From contig JADNYV010000061.1 in assembly GCA_015501055.1 (NCBI GenBank), forward strand, positions 1 to 64,000: a stretch of DNA of 64,000 bases. Direction: 5' to 3'. A model generated the notes under the pieces. That model was not told the DNA's origin, ran no database searches, and worked only from the letters and a program-made list of their open reading frames with translations. A program made the translations under genes and the position numbers. Below are positions 1-11,148 of the stretch, piece by piece; positions within the stretch are counted from its first letter, which is position 1; the number at the start of each line of letters is the position of its first letter. This DNA comes from Mucidula mucida (taxonomy: Eukaryota > Basidiomycota > Agaricomycetes > Agaricales > Physalacriaceae).

Positions 1-1679
1 TCGGCTCCTTCCATTCCTTCACTACGGCCACTTTTGCCGGATCCATCTTCACTTCTCCTCCTCCAACAATAACTCCAGTAATCTACAGTTGTGCCTCAAA
101 CTACATTTCTCGGGTTTTAAATACAGCTTATTTACTCGTAATATTCAATACCTTCGTACAATCTGTCTATGCTCCTCAAGAGTGTTCGTAAAGATAAGTA
201 TATATCCAGATAAACTATACATGTCCGCCGTCAATCAACTCCTTCAGATGTGATTCATGAACAATTGGAAGTCGCCGGCAGTTTGTAAGTCCGAAGAACA
301 TGACTGAGGGCTCAAACAGGCCTCGGTTTGTTCTAAATGCCGCTTCCACTCATCACCTTCTTTGATCTGGATGTTATTGTAACCCCATCGGACATCCATC
401 TTTGTGAAACACTTTGCTCCTTCAGCTTGTCATAAGTTCTTGGATCAACGGCAAGGGGTATGGTTTTTGATCGTCATGTATTCAATTTCTATAATCCTGC
501 ACTGGCTGAAGCTTCCGTCCTTCTTCTTGACAAAGAAGAATGGTGACGCCATGGGTGAGATTGATGGCCGTATGCGTCCCGTGCGTATGTTTTCCTCCAA
601 GAACTCGTCTAATGCCTTCTGCTCGGATGGACTAAGGGGATAGACTTGCAGTCAACCGGTTTGGAACCAGGCGTGAGTTCTATCGCGTGATCCCAGGGTC
701 TTCGCTCCGGTAACTTGTCAAAGTCCGCCTTGCTGAATACATTGGAGAATTCCTCGATGTAAGGTGCAGCAGCGGATGAAGGCTGTTGTGATCTCAGCTT
801 TTCACCGCTTTTGCGATAGTTGTCCCAGTCCATCCAAAACAACCGCTCTCCCTCCTCCAGCTTCTCTTCTACATCTTCTCCTTCATCTTCTGGCAAGTCA
901 TACTCGGGTAGGTAGCCGCAACGGTCTGGGCATTGATCAAAAGTCAACGTGGATTCCGTCCAGTTGATTGTGGGTTGTGATATCGTAACCAATCTAGCCC
1001 CAAAAAGATACTTGTTTTGCCAAGATTGGTGACGGCCAACTCGATCTTTTCGCGTGATCACCATCTTCATTCGGACCTCCACAAAACCTTTGATTGCCCC
1101 TCCTTGTTTAGGGTTCCATCCGCATTGTAACAGGGAGCTTGACCGGTAACTCCTTAATCGGGAGTCCATTCTTCTCAACGAATTCTTTATTGACGCAAGA
1201 ACCCGTTGCTCCGCTGTCAAGAAGGGCACTCGTTTCCCATTCAGAGCCTGTGTGTACGCTCTCTATGGTTACTCGGAGTTTCATGTCCTGCCCCTTTGTT
1301 CCCGGATGTACTTCCTCGACTTTTTCAACTCTGTCACAACTTCCACTGCAGCTTCCTTTGTCAACGCTCTGATGCCATCACCTTCTCTTCCGTCGCTTCT
1401 CTCTCTCTCCGCTCCGGCATCCATGCTCTCAAAATTCCCACTGCTCTCGACACTTTCCTCTCTTAGCCGTTGTGCGATCCACTCGGGTATTTGGCTCAAA
1501 TCTTTCTTTCGCAGGTTTTGTGGTAAAGTTGTCAATGATATTTTAGATGTTTCAGTACCCGTACTGTAAATAATTCTGCATCTGACACCCTTCCTTGATG
1601 ACTGCTCCGGCAGGACTGCGTCTACTGCGGGAGCTTCGCAAAACCCAACTCTTGGCCAGCTTCTTCTTCTCCTCGTCAT
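1..1679 (-). pseudogene. Pol remnant (protease and start of reverse transcriptase) of Gypsy copy 1
   Basis: Broken minus-strand coding region colinear with about 53780-55430 of copy 2. Recognisable parts are the stretch before protease (GAERERSDGREGDG region near 1400), the protease C-terminal/linker region ([19 protein letters not shown], near 950) and the start of reverse transcriptase near 610-700. Small deletions change frame repeatedly between 200 and 1300, so no polyprotein can be made. The remainder of pol lies to the left of the window. Confidence 0.75.
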
Positions 1680-2544
1680 TCATTTCGGTCCATAGACCCC
1701 GAATCGTCTGGGGTCGACCCTTCTTGGACAGAACCTGCTGACATGGCCGTGTTCGCCACAGCTGAAGCAAAGTCCTCTTGACGTGCGTTGTCGATGTCCA
1801 TCGGCCTGCCGGTCCTCCATAGGTAACACCGGTGGCATCTGTCGTGTGATCGGCGTCGGGGGTGGGTTCATAGGATTGGCTCTCGATGTAGCCGCCTGCG
1901 GAGCTAGGGGCCGGGACTGCATGCCGGACCTCTTGCTCGCCGTCCGCCTTCTCCACAGCTGATCATCTGAATGATCTGTGCCTTCCAATCCTTGTACTTC
2001 TCTCGCAACCCATCTCGGCTGCCATAGATCTGATCAATGATCTTCTTGTTGACGTTGGTCTCGAGAAGTTGCACGACAAATGTGTCATCCTTTAAATATC
2101 CTGCCTGAGTGAGCAGAACCTCAAACTTCTGGAAGAAATCTTGAGTGGTGTCTTGCCCCTGGCGCAACCGCTCGATCTGGTCTTGCACATCTCGTGCGAG
2201 GTTGGAATCCACAAATCGCTCCTTAAATCTTCCTTGAACTCCGTCCAAGAGACTGTTCATTCCTCTTCTTCCTCGTCGAAGTTCTGGTCCGAGTAGTTCT
2301 GGACCCATGCATCTACGTGATCTCCTCGGATATAGGAAAGAACAACATCAATCCTTTCGGAGTCAGATGTGAGGTTGTTCTTCTTGTCACGGATATATGT
2401 GAACATTGATCGCCACCAGCTCTTGTATTTGGACTTGTCCCCGTCATAGTCATAAGGCTTGTTGACAAGGGATCGTCCTTTGGTTTCGACATCGGTGTGA
2501 TGAGTGGGTGTGTGAGGAGCGGTTTCGGGTGCTTCGTTGGACAT
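1680..2544 (-). pseudogene. Gag remnant of Gypsy copy 1
   Basis: Capsid/nucleocapsid polyprotein of the Gypsy element, broken by frameshifts into pieces 2544-2257, 2308-1904, 1988-1680 and 1956-1552. The N-terminal piece starts MSNEAPETAP and matches the gag at 56363. The C-terminal piece keeps a CCHC zinc knuckle (C-x2-C-x4-H-x4-C, CFSCGEHGHVSRFC), which in this family binds the element RNA. It is the first coding unit inside the 5' LTR, as expected. Confidence 0.8.
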
Positions 2545-2742
2545 GATGAATCGGGGTGATAGGATCGGAGAGTGAAAGGGTGAAAGTGGTGATATGGGTG
2601 ATGCAGATTTGGATGAAACGGGTGAGGAAATAGAGGTTTGGATGAATAAGGAGGAGTCGCCTAGATCTGAAATAGAATCCAGGACTTGGTAGGGTGGGGA
2701 ATGATGGTGTGTATCGTAAGATAAGTAAAGTAGGTAGGTATC

Positions 2743-3272
2743 TGTTAGCGACTGACTAAGCCATGAGACTCAACCAGGTACCACAGCAAGAACTAAGGAA
2801 GAAAATGTTTGTGTTCGTAAGACTAGGCTAGGCCAGGTGTATAAACGAGATCAGAACTAAAGTACAATGATACTACACTACTGCTTATATACTAGTAAGC
2901 CTGCGTTTGGGACTCCTTGTCCATACATGTTTCCGCTAGGGATAACTCCACGCCCTTGACCCAGTGCTGTATGCTACTAGTCCGTGAAACCATTAAATAC
3001 GAGTGGTAACTGCATGTAAGTAATAATACTGAAACAACCATGTGTGCTACGAGTGTCGGTGGTGTGTATACAATAGGAAGTCCATGAGGTATCGGCATGT
3101 ATGATGTCATCCATGTGTTGGGCGTGTGTCCGACATGAGTACGGCTTCGGTAATGAAAAGGAGTATGATTGGTGACAAAACAGATGATGAAACAGTCCGT
3201 TGGTTGAGAAGACAAGGCCCCCGATAAGATATGATAAGATGTGAAAGTGTGAAAATATGGCAATTCATAACA
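2743..3272 (-). repeat. LTR (530 bp) of Gypsy copy 1
   Basis: Bounded by TGTTA...TAACA inverted ends and homologous along its whole length to the LTRs at 51001-51529 and 56960-57490. It is more diverged from those two than they are from each other. Confidence 0.88.
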
Positions 3273-4482
3273 GTGCGCGCGTGTGCGAAATGGGTGTTTG
3301 ATACCAGTAGACTACAACAAGAGCTCTATAAGTACTGTGAAGTAATGAAGTCCACGAAGTGCTATTATAGTGAGTTGTGAATGTATGAAACATGTAAGGA
3401 AATGAATACCACAATGTGCTATTAGAGAGATGTGCTATTAAGGTGTAAGTAATCTAATCATGAAGTCCAAGCTTATCATGCCCAAGAGTCCCGACGGCCG
3501 ACCGACTGTGCGCCTAGCGCGAGGCGCGAACCTACAGTGGTGGTAGTGTTCCTGCAGATTGCTGCCCCGAAGAAGGGTTGTTGGAAAGTGAACGAGTCAG
3601 AGAGAGAAAACTACTGAAATCAGGCAGTGAGACTTGGAGGAAATTATGTATGTCGTCCATCCCGGAATCTCGGAAGATTCAGAACGTGGCGAGTCATTTG
3701 AACTGTGGCGTAAGGTCAATTGCTACCTGCTTCAAGTTCAAGTGCTGCGGGGTAGACCAGTGGGGTTCTCGGTGAAGATGCCCGCTGGTATCCCCCTGTC
3801 TCAAGTAATCGACGAGACAGCTGGAGAGGAGTACGATTTGGGGTTATGTCAAGATTGCGAGGGAGTCTTGCATCAGGGAAGGAGGTGTACAAGTTCAAGA
3901 AGGCCAGACAAATCTTTCATGAAGCCCACGAGGACGCGCGTCATGCCCATCCCGCTGCAGCTCCGTCGGACCGTCACTGGAAGATGTCGACGTGCCACTG
4001 CCTAGTCTGCGATTAATTTAAAGACTCAGGATGTCTCAAGTGACAAGTATGCAAGAGATTCGACCGACTACTCAGCGTTTTTCCACTGTTGTCGCGAGAG
4101 CATCTCACCCGCCTCACGGGTCTTCACCCGCTCAATTTAGAGTGACCAGGGAGGATGGTGAGGGAAGAAGTGGTAGCGATCTCAATCCTGCATCCCATGA
4201 TTGCCTTCTTTTAATCAAAGGTCCCGTTAACTGGCAAGTTCTCCATAATTTGTGCCGCACTTTTATCTCATAGTCCTCTATCGTCAATTCATTTAAAGAC
4301 ATTACTAGCCTTGACGAGCGTGTCATGAGTTCATACACGAAATATACACGGGGTCTGTCTACCGTAGCATGTAAAAAGCACAAAGTGTAAAGAAAACAAC
4401 GGAAGAAAGGTTATGCAAATAAATTTTGATCACAGGCAAGGATCCTTGCCAGTGATTGCCGTGCCGGTAGCTGATGGGATAC
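3273..4482. other. Intergenic stretch with no recognisable gene
   Basis: About 1.2 kb between the Gypsy LTR and the eIF4A 3' end. The longest open frame (3634-4005, plus) has low-complexity composition, no recognisable motif and no supporting intron structure. It probably holds the eIF4A 3' untranslated region near 4350-4480 and otherwise unannotated or decayed sequence. Confidence 0.5.
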
Positions 4483-4921
4483 CTAGATGAGGTCGGCAAC
4501 GTTGAGAGGCATCTCGTCAATTTGTGTGTTGTAGAACTCTGTATAACAACGATTAGACGAGAAAGGTAAGAATAGAGGTGACTTGCGTTCAATATCTCTC
4601 AACATGCGTACATCATCAGTGGTGACAAAGTTGATAGCGACACCCTTCCTTCCGAACCGTCCACCACGACCAATGCGATGGATGTAGTTCTCCCTGTTAG
4701 TGGGCAGGTCGTAGTTGATGACCAAAGACACCTGCTGGACGTCGATACCACGCGCAAGCAGATCGGTCGTGATCAAGACACGCGATGAGCCGCTCCTGAA
4801 CTCCTTCATGAGGACTTCACGCTGCTTCTGCTCCATGTCGCCGTGCATGGCACTGACGGTGAACTCGCGCGAGTGCATCTTTTCGGTGAGCCAGTCGACC
4901 TTGCGGCGGGTGTTGCAGAAA

Positions 4922-4953
<32 letters not shown>

Positions 4954-5936
4954 CAGATCGCAGAGGGTGTCGAGCTTCCACTCTTCCTTCTCGACGGCAA
5001 TGTAGAACTGTTTGATACCTTCGAGAGTGAGCTCGTCCCGCTTGACGAGGATACGGACAGGGTCGCGCATGAATTTTTTGGTGACCTCGAGGACGTCGGC
5101 GGGCATGGTAGCCGAGAGCAGGACAACCTGAGTGTCCTGGGGCAGAAGCTGGAAGACTAGATGGAGGGTAAGAAGAGTAGAAAATGTAGAAGGAATAAAG
5201 TTACCTTCGTAGATCTGGTCCTTGAAACCTCTTGACAACATCTCATCGGCCTCGTCGAGACAGAAAATCTTGATGGTGTCGGTCCTCAACGCCCTGCGGT
5301 TGATCATGTCGAAGACCCGACCGGGGGTGCCAACAACAACATGGACGCCCTCCTGGAGCTTGGCCATGTCCTCCCGAACGTTCGTGCCGCCAACACAGGC
5401 ATGACACTCAATGTTCATATAGTCACCCAGGGCGATAACGACCTTTTGGATCTGCTGGGCAAGCTCACGGGTTGGCGCGAGGATGAGCGCCTGGGTTCCC
5501 TTGATGCTCATGTCGAGCTGCTGGAGAATGGATATGGAAAAAGTAGCGGTCTTGCCCGTTCCGGACTGTGCTTGTGCAATAACGTCGTGGCCTTTGACAA
5601 CGGGCACGATGGCGCGCTGCTGGATAGCAGAGGGCCGTTCAAAACTAACAGCGCCGTGAGCAGGCGGGAGAAGGGCGAGAAGGGAGGGCTGCTCACCCGT
5701 AAGCGTAGACACCTCTCAACAGCTCGGGCTTGAGCTCCATGTTATCGAAGCTATCGCAGGCGGCATCAGCGGGGCATCCAAGAGAGTTGGGGGGCGGTAT
5801 ACTCACTTGTCGACGACCTGGTCCCAATTCGACTCGATCTCATTCTCGGCGACATCTTGGAGCGTATCTTCACTGTTGTCGTCGTCGTTAGCTGTACAGC
5901 ATCGCTCATCACAGACAGAGCAACGCACGCGGACAT
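4483..5936 (-). CDS. eIF4A: ATP-dependent RNA helicase eIF4A (translation initiation factor 4A)
   Basis: DEAD-box helicase that unwinds 5' UTR structure in the eIF4F complex in the cytoplasm. Six exons give 397 residues, the family's usual length: 5936-5929, 5872-5807, 5750-5697, 5644-5205, 5156-4587, 4538-4483. Visible motifs: Q motif ([12 protein letters not shown]), motif [29 protein letters not shown] plus [21 protein letters not shown] and [14 protein letters not shown]-terminus MPLNVADLI. The first exon is only ATG TCC GC; its intron 5873-5928 has donor GTGCGT and branch CTAAC. Intron 5157-5204 (48 bp) is in frame and would add 16 residues if retained. The last intron, 4539-4586, only restores the conserved EQFYNTQ sequence if it uses a GC donor (GCAAGT). 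No disruption remains after splicing, so this is a functional housekeeping gene. Confidence 0.95.
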
Positions 5937-6464
5937 GTGTTTTTCTCTTTTTAATTGGGTCGACTTGTCTATGCAAGGTCGACGAGCGTAGCGGCGGCGA
6001 AGGGGTCGAGTATGTCGTGGAAGACGATGAGCAAGATTTTTTTGACGCCTGCCTGAGCCGGACCTTTTGCCCGTGGGATTTCACTACCATTTTGGTAAAC
6101 TATTTGATCCGTGCTCGCTTGCCTCTTTCATTTGCGTCTCGACATGAGGCGTTCCCCAAGACGCGCTCCAGCTCAACCCAAGAATTCTTGCCAAAACTAC
6201 TGTCTGTATTCACTCGAACCCACATATATTCTGGCTGCGGCCAATCTCAATAACCTTCACGCTCCTACTTTTTCGAGTATTATTGTGTTCTGACACCCTT
6301 GACGACATATTAAATAAAGACTCAAGCTCACAGACTAAAGTTGACGATGGTTTCCCTACAATCTATCTTGTCTCAGTGCCTTCGTTCGTCGTCGCACCGG
6401 TGTGGTGCCTCCAGCTTGGGTCTTCCTTCTTGGATACAGACGTTGAGGACTTGGCTGTCCGCTT
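5937..6464. promoter_or_regulatory. Upstream region of eIF4A up to the KDZ element
   Basis: No gene is seen. Read on the minus strand, the stretch before the eIF4A start is purine-rich (AAAAAGAGAAAAACAC just before ATG). Small open frames here are short and overlap each other. The far end (6280-6464) is the left flank of the KDZ insertion. Confidence 0.4.
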
Positions 6465-6727
6465 CACCAAGGGTTCCCACTTAACCCACCTACTTAGGTC
6501 CCCATCCCTACCCAGGATGGGGACCTAACTAGGTCGGTTAAGTGTTTATTTACCACTGGCTGTAATACACGATAATTAAAGGGACTTATAGCCATCTGAG
6601 AGCACGGGTTCGGAGCCGATCCGCCCGCCTGACATCACTGCGTGTTCGGACCGGCATCTTAGGTCCCGCTCATCATCCCGCCGTTGCCGCAGCTGTCTTC
6701 ACCGCCGTCCCCCGTATCCCCGCCAAA
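6465..6727 (+). repeat. Left terminal inverted repeat of the KDZ element
   Basis: Begins CACCAAGGGTTCCCACTTAA and runs with few differences to CCCCGCCAAA. It pairs with about 17538-17800 in inverted orientation. A subterminal perfect hairpin lies at 6495-6527: 13-bp stem TAGGTCCCCATCC and 7-nt loop. Confidence 0.9.
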
Positions 6728-6836
6728 ATAAATCCAAAAAATTGCGATAAATTGTACAAAAAAAATATGGGCGGCACAATGCCGCAATTGTCACGTAAAT
6801 ATGATAAGTCCATGCCCTATACTAACTCAATCCGCC

Positions 6837-8993
6837 CTACTCGGAGTCATTATTGGCGCTGTCGACGACCTTGGAGGATACCGCGCGGCGCTTCGTGACG
6901 CGACGCTTCTGCTGCACGGGCGCCTCATCGTCATCCTCACTGCCACTCTCTCCCGCTGCGGCGGCATCAGGCGTGGACCGTTTGCGCTTTGTCGTCTGCC
7001 TGGGCATGGGGCGCGGGCGCCACTTGACTTCGTGCTCCTCGTGCGCTCCTCCGTCGTCATCGTCCTCCTCATCGCTGGCGTTGCGACCGACGGGATCGTC
7101 GTCATCCTCCTCCTCCTCAGTCTCATCGAACTTCTTTCCCTTCTTCTTCTGCTTCCTCCCTTTTGCCTTCTGCTCCTTCTCCTTCTGCTTCCCCTTCTCC
7201 TTGGTTGCTCTCTCTCTCTGCAACGACGATTGGTCCTCCTTGGACATCCGAACCCACCGACACTTATTGTCGAGTACCGCGGCATAGACGCAAATGAGCT
7301 GATTCTTGCGGAGCTCCGCAGGCCGCTTGAAAGGCGCCTCCTTCGGCCAACCGACCAACTTCGCGCCGTGTTCTGCGGCGATGGCGTCGGGGTCCGAGAA
7401 GTTCATGCTGACCTTGACGTTAATGAGGGTCTCTGTGAAACGGTCAATGCGATCAGTGAGCAGACATTAACGGTAGCGCACCGAGGGAATGGGTGAGGGA
7501 GAACTTGATCTTCGCAGCAAGCTGCGCGACTGTCAATGGCTTCACGATCTCTATGGCATTGTCAGTCCAGGCTTTGAGCGGGACCAGTTAATCAGCTCAC
7601 TGCTGCCCTTCATCAAGCTCCACGCCTCGAATAGCACGGCAACATCGCGCGCCGTCTTTCCGAGCTGCTCCAAGCAGAACTCTTCGGCGCCTCCACTTGT
7701 GATGACCTCCGGCATCCCAGGATCGTTGATGTGGCCCTTTGTAAGAAAACAGAAGCTTCGGATACCCGTGCGCGTCCAAAGGCCCGATACCTGTGCAGAG
7801 GTGAGTCGTTACAAACTTTGTGTTCAACAATACAATCGCACCTCTTTCTGCAAGCGTTTTGCCGTTGCAGTGTAGTCGGGGCCCACAGCGCGACTTGATC
7901 GCCTCACTCCAATGGTTCGAAGGTCGCGGTCCTCTTGAATCGCGTCCTTAAGGATTTGGGCCTCGGCGCAATTGGGGGTAATGGAGGATAGGTAGGTGTC
8001 CGTTTGGGCGATCTTCGTTATCATCTCCTTGAGTGACTTGCCTGACAGATTTTTCAGCTCTATATGACAAGACAAGATGCGTCAATGGATGCTCATATAA
8101 TAGTTGATACGTCACATACCGGGGAACTCTTCTTCGCCCATTGTCGCGACGTATTTCAGCTTTGCATTCCACAGGTTTGGACCCCTCTCCACCTTGGCTG
8201 AGCCCATCACCAGACCTCTAATCTTCTCCGGTGTGCATCTGAGCTCCATAGCCACCCGCAGGATGTCGGCATCCAAACACTCTCGAATCCCATTGGCCGC
8301 GATGACGCGGGCTTTATGTTCCGACACAGTCTGTGTCGCCTCTTTGAGAGCCGCGTCGCCAGCGTCTGCGGTCGTCGCGGTCGTCGGCGTCTTTTTCTTC
8401 TTTATCGTGGTGCGAGCAGGAAGGACGGGTCGTCCAAGGTTCCGCGCTGCATGAGAGCCTGCAGCTCGTTCCTCGCCAATAGCAACGGGTCTCTCCTCTC
8501 CGTTCGCATCATCCACGGACGCATCCACAGACGCGCTCCAAGTGTTTGAATTAGGCACTATGGTGGGCGCGGCGGACAGTGGTGTAGCTGCGCGTGGCGC
8601 TTCCTCAAGCTGGACTATAAAAGACCCAGCAGCGCGCAACGCCACAGCAGCATTGGCAGCGCGTTCCTTCGCTTGTTGCTGCTTTGCCTGCTCAGCTAGG
8701 GAAATGAATGCTGTTTTTCCTGGCACCGTAATTTGCACCTCCAAGCCGCGCTCATTTTCCTTATTGGGCGCGGGTCCGGACGCTGGTGCACGTCTCCGTG
8801 GAGGAGGAGGAGCCGGAGGTGGGTTGATTGTCATTTGCTGAGGGGGGTTATCAGGGAAAGTCGGCGGGTATGGATTGCCATTGGACGCGGGCACATAATT
8901 ATTGGTGGTATTCGTCAAATAGGCGACGGACATGCGTGGGGGTGGCCCATTGGTAGGCGTAGCAGCACCTAGTGCATTGGCGAGGCTGGACAT
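6837..8993 (-). CDS. KDZ passenger gene A: conserved hypothetical protein with LVGWP motif and acidic/basic tail
   Basis: Function not recognised. Six exons joined by GT-AG introns keep one frame: 8993-8120, 8059-7842, 7790-7601, 7550-7482, 7432-6837 plus a possible upstream extension. From the ATG at 8993 this gives 648 residues. The frame stays open to an acceptor-like CAG at 9021-9023, so a further 5' exon is possible. The N-terminus is Pro/Ala-rich, the middle contains GHINDPGMPEVITSG and EEFCLEQLGKTARDV, then comes AKLVGWPKEAPFKRP followed by a Lys/Glu-rich and poly-Asp/Glu tail with nuclear-localisation-like KRKR clusters. All introns are 49-60 bp and no stop or frameshift is needed. 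It is an intact cargo gene inside an element whose transposase is dead. Nuclear localisation is only an inference from composition. Confidence 0.75.
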
Positions 8994-9229
8994 GAGCGCA
9001 AGAATCAACAAAGTATACTCCTGCTTACTCAAGATTGTGGTCTATTTGTTCTACACAAAGTATCTGACAGTGATATGTATTTTTTAGAGCTTTTTGAGTA
9101 TCCAAGTGTCAACCATTAAGCTATCTAAAATGCTTTACATGACTAGCAATTCTCCCTAGACCAAGGACATGGGGATGACGGTGGGGTAGGTGGTATGAAA
9201 GAAGACTCCAAGGTGCGAACGGCGGAAAT

Positions 9230-9650
9230 TGACATGGAAATATATCTATACATCTCGCTCGTGTGCCAGTCCCACCTGTATAATACACTCTGGTCTCTGC
9301 AGTTGAGTCCATGCCTCAGCGCCGCTCGCTGCGCTGCGTTGTCGCGCCTTTTGAATCGCCGTGCCAGCTTGGGACATGTACACTACATGCCAGTCAGTTT
9401 ACGGATACAAATGACAGGTGGGCAGGGCACATACCTTAACGGTTCCATATTCCTCGTCTCTAATGTATTCCTTGTATGATGCCTGAATGCATTCGGCGTC
9501 ATAAGCCAACATCTCCTCACGCGAGGGCATCCATAGGCTTGCATCCGCATCAAATGCTGGATCCGTCATAGGCGCAAGAGGTATAGGTATCGGTTCTAGG
9601 AGTGGTGTAGAAGGATGCGGCAAGGTTGACCTGTGTTTGTTTATGGTCAT
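9230..9650 (-). CDS. Small KDZ passenger gene (hypothetical)
   Basis: ATG at 9650 opens an 84-codon stretch (MTINKHRST... to EEYGTVK) with a balanced composition and the segment LWMPSREEMLAYDAEC. A plausible donor GTATGT follows at about 9435 and an acceptor GCATGTAG near 9384. The second exon can be read in more than one frame and ends around 9230-9330. The product is unrecognised. It could also be a 5' exon of passenger gene A, which lies just downstream. The downstream boundary is uncertain. Confidence 0.4.
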
Positions 9651-9803
9651 CGTGGTTGCAAAGAGACCACTGACTTGATGTCACACCGGTTTCAACATGC
9701 ACGTGCTTGTTACTTGTCGCAACTTATCGCCTTTATTCATTCATTCAATGCGAAGTACGAGCACAGCATAAATTCCGTTAAATAAAATGCAATACATAAA
9801 AAT

Positions 9804-11029
9804 CTACCCCGACTTATCAACAACGCCGTCCATGTAGTTTTTCGTAAAGATGATAGCAGCCTCCCCCATTGTGAACGCCCATGCCGCGGGAGTGGACGTG
9901 GGGTTCGCGCTGAGACACTCGAGCCGGCCGTGGAAGATGCCTGGCTTGGTGCCATGCAGAACGATCCAGTATACCTCCTCCGCTTCTTTGCAATCCGTGA
10001 ACAGCGGCTTCCACGCGCATAGAGAGCCATATCCCCAACCCGTTTGACATCTCCCCATGATGTATTGTTGTTGGATTTACGCCAGGCATCCCAGCCATTG
10101 TTGGCGCCTGGTGAAGTTGAAGGAAGCCTGAACGACGGCGGCTCAGGCGTCCGGCGCTCCTCGTCGATGGGTTCCTCGGCCTTGCGTTTTCCTTTGGCAA
10201 CCTCGCTGGGAGCAGAGTCAACATTTCCATCAGTGGAAGTGACTCCGCCACTGGATACGGGTTCTCCACCAGGGGAGTCCTCGTCCGAGTCTTCGGAAGT
10301 GAGGTCGATTTGGATGGACGGGACATCCTTACAGTGGGTGCGAACGGGGGAAATGGGGCCGTCGATGGGTAGCGCAGGCTTCAGAATGGGCAGGACACCC
10401 GCAGAAGACTGAGATGGGGCGACCTCACTGGCAGCTGCAGCATTTCAGCGTGTCTGTGGAAGGACTTATAAATAGTGAACGCACCTTCTCCTACTGCCTC
10501 TTCACTCGCTGGCTCCTGCATGGACCTCTTCGCCTTGTTCGCCTCAACAATTTGCGCCTCCCACTTCAGGAACTCCGTACGATCATGAGGCGTCGGAATC
10601 CGATTGAAAATCTCCCGGTCGGGATCAACAGGCGACGGCCTAGCACGTTGTTGGAATCCTGCTGCAAAAATATGAGTCACATCAGACAGAGCAGGTGGAA
10701 ACACGCACGCTTTGGCGAACGGGGCGGGCATGGTGAATGGCTGCTTGGCACTTTGGGCCAGGCGGCAGCGGCACTGTCTTTCAGTTGCTAGGCGTCAACG
10801 CATTCAAAGCAGCTGACTTGGCCTTCATCTCTGCCGTCACGGGGTATACCGGTTTCAGCACGGGTGTACTTGAGGAACAAGCAGGCGCTGGCGTTGCCTC
10901 GCCTGAAGGGGGGGCTGGCGATGTGGTTTTGGGGGAGACGGCTCGGCCTGCTATAATACGGTCTATACGACCTAGTATGAGTAAACGTCTGCAAAGGAGA
11001 CAAGAAAAGTATAGAACACGTACTAACAA
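9804..11029 (-). CDS. KDZ passenger gene D: hypothetical protein with a C-terminal RNase-H-type binding-like segment
   Basis: A multi-exon model begins with ATG at 11029 (short first exon, donor GTACGTG) and continues through an SSTPVLKP region, a PVDPDREIFNRIPTPHDR region, and an Asp/Glu/Ser-rich linker (TSEDSDEDSPGG). It ends with YWIVLHGTKPGIFHG...AWAFTMGEAAIIF. That last segment resembles the small viroplasmin-like/RNase H1 N-terminal nucleic-acid-binding fold (pattern W-V-x-G-x-x-PGI), an inference from motif shape only. Introns with donors GTGCGT are clear at about 10684-10730 and 10443-10490. Near 10020 the frame changes by two bases (an apparent extra CG), so this copy may be broken there. 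Exact exon ends are provisional. Confidence 0.45.
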
Positions 11030-11148
11030 GATGCATGATGGTGGTCTAAAAACAAAACGTCTGGCACACGTGACATTGAATTCGCGTCGTTCGAGTATCA
11101 ACGGTACAAGGCGCGGTAACATAGTAACTAAAATCCGTATGTAGTGAT

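Larger units (their letters stand above)
1..3272 (-). mobile_element. Chromodomain-type Gypsy LTR retrotransposon, copy 1, truncated by the window edge
   Basis: Minus-strand Ty3/Gypsy element. Its 5' LTR is at 2743-3272, gag follows at 2544-1680, and protease/reverse-transcriptase remnants run down to base 1, so the rest lies outside the window. It is closely related to the element at 51001-57490: bases 1-2742 match about 53780-56560 there. The flank beyond the LTR (GTGCG, 3273-3277) is the expected half of a 5-bp target duplication, but the other half is not in view. Gag and pol are broken by several frameshifts, so the copy is inactive. The LTR joins the internal region directly, whereas the second copy carries 399 extra bases at that junction. 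Confidence 0.85.

Noticed and set aside
4531..4590. Apparent aberrant 3' end of eIF4A from a GT donor
   Set aside because: A GC donor four bases upstream restores the conserved C-terminus exactly.
5864..5936. Apparent one-base frameshift at the eIF4A N-terminus (MSDAVQ-type start at 5909)
   Set aside because: An intron at 5873-5928 with GTGCGT donor, CTAAC branch site and CAACAG acceptor gives a continuous frame from ATG 5936.
6801..7496. 231-codon plus-strand Leu-rich open frame resembling a membrane protein
   Set aside because: It is the shadow of the Lys/Glu/Asp-rich tail of passenger gene A; poly-Leu arises from complementing acidic codons.
10443..10731. Frame breaks inside passenger gene D
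   Set aside because: Two of the breaks are explained by introns with GTGCGT donors; only the two-base shift near 10020 remains unexplained.
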